NCBI GenBank assembly: GCA_026982235.1
Contig: JALSHM010000469.1
Coordinates: 1 to 7,585, forward strand
DNA length: 7,585 nucleotides
Origin: Robiginitomaculum sp.
GTDB lineage: Bacteria > Pseudomonadota > Alphaproteobacteria > Caulobacterales > Maricaulaceae
Reading direction: 5' to 3'
Part shown: positions 1-5,637 of the stretch, piece after piece
Layout of the letters: the number at the start of each line of letters is the position of its first letter
Numbering within the stretch: the first letter of the stretch is position 1
Notes under the pieces: generated by a model
The model's input: the letters and a program-made list of their open reading frames with translations, nothing else
Told to the model about the DNA's origin: nothing
Database searches by the model: none
Program-made: the position numbers and the translations under genes

Positions 1-2
1 AA

Positions 3-30
3 TGTTTTTTGTTTTTTCCAACAAAAAACA
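3..30. repeat. AT-rich inverted repeat (11-bp arms, 6-nt loop)
   Basis: TGTTTTTTGTT (3-13) is the exact reverse complement of AACAAAAAACA-type sequence at 20-30, with loop TTTTCC. The arms are nearly all A/T, and no U-run follows the stem on either strand, so it is a poor intrinsic terminator as it stands. The T-runs at 5-17 could be the tail of a terminator for a gene left of the window. This is structure seen directly; its function is unknown. Confidence 0.4.
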
Positions 31-50
31 CTCTGATAATGGCTAGGCCA

Positions 51-59
51 TGCTATAGC
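51..59 (+). promoter_or_regulatory. Possible extended -10 promoter element for rlmB
   Basis: TGCTATAGC has a TG-N-TATAGC layout, about 50 nt upstream of the rlmB start. It resembles the much clearer TGCTATAAT upstream of the next gene. No good -35 hexamer sits at the right distance, so this is a weak call based on local similarity only. Confidence 0.25.
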
Positions 60-108
60 TAACCACACAGAGTTGAAACTCACCAAAATGTAGGCGGGAT
101 ATATAGAG

Positions 109-1089
109 ATGCCAAAGCAAACACGCAATAAGAATCTTATGAAAAATGCACGAAAAAGCAACAAAAAAACAGATGGCCGCAGACAAGGCGCAGACTCTGG
201 CTGGAATCCGGCAGATTCACAGCGAAATGCCGCTAAACTTGGCTCTAAACGTCCATTAGGGCGCTCATCAGGAAAGTCTCGGGGCACAAAAAGCCATACT
301 GGTCATATAAATTCCCGTAAAGACATGGCGAATCGCGGAAGTTTCGATGCCAATAGCGCCAAAGAGAGCTGGATTTGGGGGCATCACGCCGTCAAAGCCG
401 CGCTTGAAAACCCACGCCGCACCCATCACAAACTTTTTATTACACCAAAAATGCGAGAACGCCTAGGGGACAGCCTGAAAGGTTACAAAGGTGAGCTTAC
501 CAAAGTCCACCCCAGCGAAATTGACGGTCTTCTACCTGACGGCGCCGTGCATCAAGGCGCAGCTCTAAAAAGTGCCCCCCTGCCCGAATATGATTTAGAG
601 ACCGTCGCCAACCCAGCGAAGGGCCTTGTCATTGTCCTTGATCAAATCACCGACCCGCACAATGTCGGAGCCATGTTCAGGCTGGCGGCTGCATTTGGCG
701 CCAAGGCCATCATCATGCAGAGCCGCAATGCCCCACCCCTCGCCGGCGCCGTCACCAAAGTCGCCGTCGGCACGGTCGAGACCGTCCCCCATATACTCGT
801 CACCAATATCGCCAACACTTTGTTAGAGCTGCAAAAAATGGGTTGGCGAGTTACGGGCTTGGCCGGGCAAGCCAATATCACCCTAGAACAAGCCTTCCAA
901 CGCGCCGAAGCCGAAGTCATAGTCATGGGCGCAGAAGGCTCGGGTCTCAGGAAACGGGTTCGCGATTGCTGCGACCAGTTGGCAAAAATTCCTATGCCCG
1001 GTGGTGGCGCTGAGAGCTTAAACGTCTCCACTGCAGCAGGAATTGCACTTTACGAAGCGGTGCGTGAGCAGTGTATTCTTCTCCCGTAA
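109..1089 (+). CDS. rlmB: 23S rRNA (guanosine-2'-O-)-methyltransferase RlmB-type, SpoU/TrmH family
   Basis: Predicted SAM-dependent 2'-O-ribose methyltransferase; RlmB modifies G2251 in the P-loop of 23S rRNA. The 326-residue protein has three parts. Residues 1-82 are a low-complexity tail with 21 Lys/Arg in the first 80 residues. About 88-160 is the small substrate-binding domain (WIWGHHAVKAALENP start, HQGAAL near the end). About 172-320 is the SPOUT catalytic domain with all three motifs: DPHNVGAMFR (182-191, Asn185 and Arg191 in the conserved N-x5-R spacing), VMGAEGSGL (272-280) and SLNVSTAAGIALYEA (303-317). E. coli RlmB is about 243 residues, so the extra length is the basic tail. The ATG at 109 has only a modest purine-rich stretch upstream (93-99); an internal Met at codon 11 has no better ribosome site. 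Family assignment is very secure; the exact target nucleotide is by homology. Confidence 0.93.
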   Translation: MPKQTRNKNLMKNARKSNKKTDGRRQGADSGWNPADSQRNAAKLGSKRPLGRSSGKSRGTKSHTGHINSRKDMANRGSFDANSAKESWIWGHHAVKAALENPRRTHHKLFITPKMRERLGDSLKGYKGELTKVHPSEIDGLLPDGAVHQGAALKSAPLPEYDLETVANPAKGLVIVLDQITDPHNVGAMFRLAAAFGAKAIIMQSRNAPPLAGAVTKVAVGTVETVPHILVTNIANTLLELQKMGWRVTGLAGQANITLEQAFQRAEAEVIVMGAEGSGLRKRVRDCCDQLAKIPMPGGGAESLNVSTAAGIALYEAVREQCILLP

Positions 1090-1106
1090 AAAATGGAGGC
1101 AGGAAT

Positions 1107-1126
1107 AACCCATTAGGGTTTTGTTT
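1107..1126 (+). terminator. Weak candidate terminator after rlmB
   Basis: AACCC (1107-1111) pairs with GGGTT (1116-1120) around an ATTA loop and is followed directly by TTGTTT. The stem is only 5 bp, so termination would be partial at best. Its position, 17 nt past the rlmB stop and before a separate promoter for the next gene, fits. Confidence 0.35.
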
Positions 1127-1146
1127 ATCTTGTTTTGAAAGAAACG

Positions 1147-1155
1147 TGCTATAAT
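1147..1155 (+). promoter_or_regulatory. Extended -10 promoter for the DUF1295 gene
   Basis: TGCTATAAT is a perfect TATAAT hexamer (1150-1155) preceded by the TG of an extended -10. No convincing -35 lies 16-18 bp upstream (TTGTTT at 1130-1135 is too close), which is tolerable for an extended -10. Transcription would start near 1162, giving a leader of about 17 nt before the ATG at 1179. This implies the gene is transcribed independently of rlmB. Confidence 0.55.
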
Positions 1156-1178
1156 TATGCACGGGGTTCACGGGTAAC

Positions 1179-2156
1179 ATGCTTGGCGATATTTTTTCAA
1201 ACTTTCTCATCAGCGGGATTTTCATTGTACTGGCTAGTCTTGCCTTATGGTGGCTGAGCCTTCGGATAAAAACCTTCGCCACTGTGGACATATTTTGGGG
1301 TGCTGGGATTGTGGTTATCACAGTGCTGTGCTTGCTCGCCAAGTTGCACTTGTCCGGCACGAGCAGAATTTTTTGGCAGATGTGGTCGCCCTATATGCTG
1401 CTGCTGGCAGCTCTGCCCGTCTTGCTCGGCCTGCGGGTTAGTCTTTATATGTTGTGGCGCAATTGGGGTGCGGGCGTCGACGAAAATTATTTGGGTATGC
1501 AAGCGGGCGTAAAACCTGAAAAATGGCGGTTCTATGTCCTGCGCAATGTGTTTATGGATCAAGCCTTGGCCATGTTGGTGGTGACCTCGCCAATTTGGGT
1601 GGCCATGGCCTCGACGTTTTTCATGCAAGCCCCAGAATTTGCGCCCTATAAATTGGCCGACGGTACAATGGTGCGATCCGCTGCAAAAATGGTCTCCGTG
1701 CCCATCGGTATGCTGTCTATCATCGGTGCATCTGTTTGGCTGATCGGGTTTTTATTTGAGGCCATTGGAGACTGGCAATTGGCGCGTTTTATGGTGCGGC
1801 GCTACAAATTTGGTGCGGACGTAACGGGCAAGGTTATGGACAAAGGCCTGTGGCGGTATTCGCGGCATCCCAATTATTTTGGCAATGCCCTGATGTGGTG
1901 GGGCATTTGGCTTATCGCTTGCCAAGCACCACTGGGCTGGGCAACAATCATCTCGCCCCTATTTATGACCTTAGCACTGGTCAAATTAACGGGCGCCGAA
2001 GTCTTGGAAAAATCTCTTAGCCAGCGTCCAGAATATGCCGAATATATGAAACGCACATCTATGTTCATACCGTGGTTTCCCAAGCGCCCAAACCGTGTCA
2101 ACAAAAACCCAGAAAATGCCACCATTGGCAGCCCCGCCTATTATCTCAATCCATAA
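1179..2156 (+). CDS. DUF1295 integral membrane protein (steroid 5-alpha-reductase-like)
   Basis: A 325-residue polytopic inner-membrane protein with hydrophobic segments around 10-28, 38-55, 70-90, 128-148, 172-192 and 237-272. It carries the family landmarks of DUF1295 and the related steroid 5-alpha-reductase C-terminal and isoprenylcysteine methyltransferase folds: LRVSLYMLWRNWG (85-97), FEAIGDWQLARF (193-204), GLWRYSRHPNYFGN (223-236, with the conserved R-HPNY) and the C-terminal LEKSLSQRPEYAEYMKRTS block (276-294). Length is slightly above the usual 260-300 because of a polar tail (302-325). These proteins are predicted NADPH-dependent reductases or methyltransferase-like enzymes of lipids; no bacterial substrate is firmly known to me. 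The ribosome site is weak (GGG at 1172-1174). The gene ends one base before the shared hairpin terminator. Family call is secure; reaction is unassigned. Confidence 0.93.
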   Translation: MLGDIFSNFLISGIFIVLASLALWWLSLRIKTFATVDIFWGAGIVVITVLCLLAKLHLSGTSRIFWQMWSPYMLLLAALPVLLGLRVSLYMLWRNWGAGVDENYLGMQAGVKPEKWRFYVLRNVFMDQALAMLVVTSPIWVAMASTFFMQAPEFAPYKLADGTMVRSAAKMVSVPIGMLSIIGASVWLIGFLFEAIGDWQLARFMVRRYKFGADVTGKVMDKGLWRYSRHPNYFGNALMWWGIWLIACQAPLGWATIISPLFMTLALVKLTGAEVLEKSLSQRPEYAEYMKRTSMFIPWFPKRPNRVNKNPENATIGSPAYYLNP

Positions 2157-2192
2157 AAAAACCGCCCTGCGCAAATGCAAAGAGCGGTTTTT
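2157..2192. terminator. Bidirectional intrinsic terminator between convergent genes
   Basis: AAAAACCGC (2157-2165) pairs perfectly with GCGGTTTTT (2184-2192). The A-run on one side and T-run on the other supply a U-tract in both transcription directions. It begins right after the DUF1295 stop codon and lies 28 nt beyond the stop of the facing DUF805 gene, so it can end both transcripts. Confidence 0.88.
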
Positions 2193-2219
2193 ACTTAGTG
2201 TATTGGTTAAAGATAAAGA

Positions 2220-2552
2220 CTAACCCACAGGATCGTCACCAAAACGGTTAGGGCCATCTGTGCCCTTAATAATCGCTAAATATAGATTGTAGAACGGTAT
2301 CAACTGAAACCAACCAGATTTATCAGAATCGTGCATTCTACGGGCAGCTAGGGCAATAAGAGGCACGATAATACCGAGCAAGAAAACCAGCCCAAGTATA
2401 CTAAAAATACTAGCAATCCCTGCTAACATGCTTAGCACTGTAGAAATGATAGCATAAAACAGTATAAACCACCAATACTCTGACCGCGAAGCACGCCCGT
2501 TAAAATTTGCATAATTTGAAAAAGCAGACTTTACCGCATCAACAAATCCCAT
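2220..2552 (-). CDS. DUF805 family membrane protein (first of a tandem pair)
   Basis: A 110-residue small inner-membrane protein with the complete DUF805 signature: an N-terminal F-NGRASRSEYWWF block (17-29), two adjacent hydrophobic helices (about 28-48 and 49-69), the ARRMHDSDKSGW loop (70-81), a third short helix (82-95) and the GTDGPNRFGDDP tail (97-108). Length is typical for the family (E. coli YhaH/YhaI are about 120). The molecular function of DUF805 is not established. The start is supported by GGGAGG (2558-2563) 5 nt upstream of the ATG. Base composition is low in G+C: a hand count of 2401-2460 gives 21/60. It follows a second DUF805 gene by 105 bp. Confidence 0.9.
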   Translation of the reverse strand: MGFVDAVKSAFSNYANFNGRASRSEYWWFILFYAIISTVLSMLAGIASIFSILGLVFLLGIIVPLIALAARRMHDSDKSGWFQLIPFYNLYLAIIKGTDGPNRFGDDPVG

Positions 2553-2657
2553 ATTTTCCTCCCATGATTGTTTAAGATTGCGACACCATAGACAGAAAAT
2601 TAAAGATTACAAGTAAAACCACAAAATTGTATAGGTACAAGTATACGGAATGACCAT

Positions 2658-3083
2658 TTAACTGAATGTGTCAAACATATTTTCACCCAGCGGGTCAGAG
2701 CCAAATCGGTTGTCGCCATGTGTGCCGTCTATACACATGAAAATCAGGATAATAATACCGCCAATATAGGGTATGAATGCCAACAAATACATCCAACCTG
2801 ACAGATCTTGGTCATGAAAACGGCGCACGGCTACGGCTATATTAGGAATGAAGTTGGCTAAATAAAACAGAAACATAACTATCACGGCAAAACCGACCAC
2901 GATTTCTCCCGTTTCACTCTCTGTACCGCCAAACGCTTCCGCAGTAAGACCCATAATCATGAAAATGCTAAAATACACCAATGTTTTAAATAGCTTCGCC
3001 CACCAAAACTCTGACCTTGTAGAGCGGGTTTCAAAATCGAAATAGCCACGATAAAATGCGCCGATGGCTTCGCCAAAACCCAT
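2658..3083 (-). CDS. DUF805 family membrane protein (second of a tandem pair)
   Basis: A 141-residue DUF805 protein, longer than its neighbour. It has FDFETRSTRSEFWWA (15-29), a hydrophobic helix (31-50), an acidic insert of about ten residues (FGGTESETGE, 51-60), further helices (61-84 and 98-117), RRFHDQDLSGW (87-97) and IDGTHGDNRFGSDPLG (118-133), then an eight-residue tail. It shares MGF at the N-terminus and all family motifs with the 2220-2552 gene but is well diverged, so this is an old duplication or two independently kept paralogues. The start is supported by GAGGGAGA (3090-3097) 6 nt upstream of the ATG. That site lies partly inside a small hairpin. Function is unknown. Confidence 0.9.
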   Translation of the reverse strand: MGFGEAIGAFYRGYFDFETRSTRSEFWWAKLFKTLVYFSIFMIMGLTAEAFGGTESETGEIVVGFAVIVMFLFYLANFIPNIAVAVRRFHDQDLSGWMYLLAFIPYIGGIIILIFMCIDGTHGDNRFGSDPLGENMFDTFS

Positions 3084-3093
3084 GTTAAATCTC

Positions 3094-3107
3094 CCTCAAA
3101 GTTGAGG
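3094..3107 (-). promoter_or_regulatory. Small hairpin overlapping the ribosome site of the DUF805 gene
   Basis: CCTCAAAGTTGAGG is a palindrome. In - strand RNA, CCUCA pairs with UGAGG around a 4-nt ACUU loop, and the right arm includes the GAGG of the Shine-Dalgarno sequence at 3090-3097. It could lower translation initiation. At 5 bp it may also be chance. Confidence 0.25.
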
Positions 3108-3149
3108 TAAATAAACTAGAGGGGAAGTCGATACAAGAAGAGATATTGT

Positions 3150-3647
3150 CTACCGACAAACCGTTTTAGCCTTGCCGAGCGCCGCAGTGATACCCTTTAA
3201 ACTAAATTCATAGGATATTTGCGTGCCCCGCGCCGACACCGCATCTATGCGCATGGTCGAACCTTTGCGCATAGAGCGTACCAGTTTTTTCTCGTCGTCC
3301 CCGCTTTCCACAAAGGCTTCATTTTGGTCGGCATACATGGGAATGCGCGAACTACCTATACGCGCCGTTGGCGGAATTTGGGCTTTCAAATTAAAGCTGG
3401 TCAACAGGCTGGGTTGCTCCTTGGCCGCACCGGATTTCCAATTGGCCACCATGAAATAAATATCGCCGTGCTTGACGCTAGACGGCGTTTTGGATTTAGC
3501 TTTGGCCAATGCATAGCACACTTTATCGCCGCCTTGAGATTTAGAATGTACCGTCCAATCCGTAAACTGGCCTTCCATCTTGGCGTTGGCATTTGCCGCG
3601 AACAGCGATGTAGCGGCTAGAATAAGAATAGATTTAGAAATGCGCAT
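3150..3647 (-). CDS. Invasion-associated locus B (IalB) family periplasmic protein
   Basis: A 165-residue exported protein. Residues 1-22 form a clear Sec signal peptide: Lys5, then a hydrophobic core ILILAATSLFAA, then ANA before Lys23. The mature part has the IalB-family arrangement: an F-TDWTVHS strand (28-35), Cys44 in DKVCYAL, a central YFMVANWKSG segment (64-73), and the C-terminal GTQISYEFSLKGITAAL block (141-157) followed by Cys164 next to the end. Cys44 and Cys164 are the only cysteines and probably form a disulfide. IalB was named from Bartonella, but homologues are widespread in free-living Alphaproteobacteria, so a virulence role should not be read from the name. The ribosome site is poor (CGGG about 9 nt upstream). 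A CtrA-type box lies about 50 bp upstream. It is 76 bp from the RNA methyltransferase gene. Confidence 0.8.
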   Translation of the reverse strand: MRISKSILILAATSLFAANANAKMEGQFTDWTVHSKSQGGDKVCYALAKAKSKTPSSVKHGDIYFMVANWKSGAAKEQPSLLTSFNLKAQIPPTARIGSSRIPMYADQNEAFVESGDDEKKLVRSMRKGSTMRIDAVSARGTQISYEFSLKGITAALGKAKTVCR

Positions 3648-3693
3648 AATATCAACCCGTATAATATGATAAACTCTATCAAAAGCTTTTAGC

Positions 3694-3709
3694 GTTAAGA
3701 CCTGGTTAA
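3694..3709 (-). promoter_or_regulatory. CtrA-type binding site upstream of ialB
   Basis: On the - strand the sequence is TTAACCAGGTCTTAAC, a full TTAA-N7-TTAAC match to the consensus of the response regulator CtrA. The same site appears as a GTTAAGA heptamer directly repeated every 11 bp on the + strand. It lies 46-62 bp upstream of the ialB start, about where activating CtrA sites overlap the -35 region. A TATTAT hexamer occurs at 3666-3661 (- strand), somewhat farther than ideal. I found no other TTAA-N7-TTAA pair in the intergenic regions that I checked. Confidence 0.6.
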
Positions 3710-3723
3710 GAACAGCTGATTTT

Positions 3724-4248
3724 TCAGTTGCCGCGCGACCGTAATTGTCGCCATTCCTCCAGCGCCGCTAAATCTGGCCCACCAGGTTTTAAAGGGCGTT
3801 CGGGATACCCACCCAAGCACAGGGTTCGGTCATACAGGGTTAGCGCCGCAGCAAGACTGACATTGATGCAAAATTTGGTCGGAATTTTGACGATATAGGT
3901 GCATAGGTCTTGCATTTCAGGCGACAAAGAGCCGTGCTCTGGCCCCAAAATATAGGCGGCGGCTTGCGGATGGCGAAAACTGGGCATTTCAATAGAACGC
4001 GCACACAGCTCCACCCCGACCAATGTACAGCCTTGGGGCAGACGCATATCATCCACACTATCCCACTGATAATGGGGCAGGTGCTTTAAGGTCTTGGACG
4101 TGTCGGTTGTGTCGATATTCAGCGCTTTATGGTGGGCGCCCACTGTATAAACAAAACTCGCGCCAAAGGCATGGGCGGTGCGCATAACCGCGCCCAAATT
4201 CCCCGCCTTAGATATGCCCTGTACGCCGATGCCGAAATAGCCGCGCAT
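3724..4248 (-). CDS. SpoU/TrmH-family RNA 2'-O-methyltransferase
   Basis: A 174-residue minimal SPOUT methyltransferase with no separate RNA-binding domain. Motif 1 is almost at the N-terminus: GISKAGNLGAVMRTAHAFGA (11-30), with Asn17 and Arg23 in the N-x5-R spacing. Motif 2 is ILGPEHGSLSP (100-110). Motif 3 is FCINVSLAAALTLYDR (126-141). A Pro/Gly-rich tail follows (RPLKPGGPDL, 151-160). Size and layout match a group annotated simply as RNA methyltransferase in Alphaproteobacteria and are close to TrmL (tRNA wobble ribose methylation), but the substrate cannot be set from sequence. It starts 3 nt after the transporter stop, with no clear Shine-Dalgarno, so translation is probably coupled to the upstream gene. 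Confidence 0.9.
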   Translation of the reverse strand: MRGYFGIGVQGISKAGNLGAVMRTAHAFGASFVYTVGAHHKALNIDTTDTSKTLKHLPHYQWDSVDDMRLPQGCTLVGVELCARSIEMPSFRHPQAAAYILGPEHGSLSPEMQDLCTYIVKIPTKFCINVSLAAALTLYDRTLCLGGYPERPLKPGGPDLAALEEWRQLRSRGN

Positions 4249-4251
4249 GGT

Positions 4252-5613
4252 TTATATGGCTTCGCGTTTCAACACCCGGGCGCGGTAAAAAGTATAAGCG
4301 GCTATCGCGATACAAATCAGCGATATCATCAGGAAATTATAATGAACCGGTACGGAATAATAACCAAGCCCGGCGACCAGCATTTGCGACAAGGTCGTCG
4401 CGGCGTTCAGAAGCAAAGCCCCCGCCGCCAGCAAACGCGCACGGTGCGCCGGATCAGCCCGGCGCTGCGCCAATGCGTTGAGCGGCACAACGAAAAGACT
4501 GGCGAAAAACGCGGCTCCGAACAAATCGAACATGAACCGCTTTGAACCCGATGTCGCAAAGAAATCAGCGACATTGCCCAAACTGGCAATATCGTTTTGG
4601 CAGGCTTGTTTAGTTATTTCGCCTACAGGTTCGACAAACCCTGCATAGGCCAGATTAGATGTGTTGCCAGCCAGGATAAACAAATCCATGGTCAAAACGG
4701 CTATGCCGATGGCGCCGACAGCGCTTATCCCGACGCCCTCCCGTCCCTTTGAGGCCAGCAAACAGGTCATTGCCCCCATAAGCGCACCCAGCGTAAACAG
4801 GCCGAGCACGACAATCAGCACAATATTGGAATAGTGCAAAACTTCCTTGATATAGGCAGGCATGAGAATGAGCACCCCAGCGCTAAGCCAGTAATACCAG
4901 GCCGTGCCGAGCATCGGCTTTAATACGGGCGGATGTTTCAGGGCAAAAGCAAATGTCCGCCCGATTTCCGGTATCACCCATTTATCGATTTTAATATCCG
5001 GGTCGGCGGGCGGGGCGGGCGGCGCCTGGCGAATAGCCAGCCAACCAACCAAAGCCAGCACCACCAATATCAACGCGACCAGATTGGGGCCGCCAGCCTT
5101 CATGATGATAAATACGCCGCTAACCTGCCCGACCAATATGGCGACCGAGACAAATCCGTTTATCATGGCATTGCCCGGAATAAGCTCACGGTCGGTCAGC
5201 CATTGGGGTAATACCGCATTACGGGTCGGGGAGAAAAACGCCGACTGTGCGCCCATCAATGCCAAAGTTATCAACAAAAACACAGGCAGTTTAAAATAAA
5301 ACCCGGCTGCTGCCAGCAGCATAATAAAAATTTCTGCCTGCTTGACCCGCAAAAGCACCAAAGCCTTGTCATATTTATCCGCCGTCTGCCCTGCCAAGGC
5401 CGAGAACAAAAAGAACGGCGCGGTAAATATAGAGCCAGCCACGGGCACAATCACCTTAGGCGGCATGCCCATAAAATCCATACAGCCCCAGGTCACCAAT
5501 GTAATCAGCGCCATCTTCAAAAACTGGTCGTTAAACGCCCCGGCAATCTGCGCCACAAACAAAGGCATAAAGCGCCTAGTCGTCAATAATGTCCCGGCTT
5601 CGCGTGCGCTCAT
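4252..5613 (-). CDS. MFS transporter, LplT-like (probable lysophospholipid transporter)
   Basis: A 453-residue major facilitator protein with about 12 hydrophobic segments. Diagnostic blocks resemble LplT and the N-terminal domain of fused Aas proteins: RRFMPLFVAQIAGAFNDQFLK (13-33, with the AFND signature), LAGQTADKYDKALVLLRVKQAEI (73-95, the MFS loop 2-3 motif), FFSPTRNAVLPQWLTDREL (126-144) and VVPLNALAQRRADPAHRARLLAA (375-397). LplT flips lysophospholipids inward for re-acylation. Less usual are the Pro-rich central loop QAPPAPPADPD (196-206) and a polar stretch at about 316-360 between late helices. The start is supported by AGGGG (5621-5625) about 7 nt upstream. It begins 24 nt after the plsC stop, so the two are almost surely cotranscribed, which supports the lipid role. 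MFS membership is certain; the substrate is inferred. Confidence 0.9.
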   Translation of the reverse strand: MSAREAGTLLTTRRFMPLFVAQIAGAFNDQFLKMALITLVTWGCMDFMGMPPKVIVPVAGSIFTAPFFLFSALAGQTADKYDKALVLLRVKQAEIFIMLLAAAGFYFKLPVFLLITLALMGAQSAFFSPTRNAVLPQWLTDRELIPGNAMINGFVSVAILVGQVSGVFIIMKAGGPNLVALILVVLALVGWLAIRQAPPAPPADPDIKIDKWVIPEIGRTFAFALKHPPVLKPMLGTAWYYWLSAGVLILMPAYIKEVLHYSNIVLIVVLGLFTLGALMGAMTCLLASKGREGVGISAVGAIGIAVLTMDLFILAGNTSNLAYAGFVEPVGEITKQACQNDIASLGNVADFFATSGSKRFMFDLFGAAFFASLFVVPLNALAQRRADPAHRARLLAAGALLLNAATTLSQMLVAGLGYYSVPVHYNFLMISLICIAIAAYTFYRARVLKREAI

Positions 5614-5637
5614 ATTTATTCCCCTATATTGGCGTTT

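Noticed and set aside
73..105. TTGAAA ... TATATA as a sigma-70 promoter for rlmB
   Set aside because: The spacer is 21 bp and the -10 would lie only a few bases before the start codon, leaving no room for a leader.
642..1031. Antisense reading frame inside rlmB, and similar overlapping frames in the other genes
   Set aside because: They lie wholly within well-supported genes, show no recognisable domains and have no ribosome sites or promoters of their own.
1107..1120. AACCC-ATTA-GGGTT as a regulator operator upstream of the DUF1295 gene
   Set aside because: It is followed directly by a T-rich run and lies just after a stop codon, so a weak terminator is the simpler reading; no second copy is seen.
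3150..3647. IalB as evidence of a pathogenicity locus
   Set aside because: The family is widespread in free-living Alphaproteobacteria, and the neighbours are housekeeping or lipid genes with no secretion system or other virulence genes.
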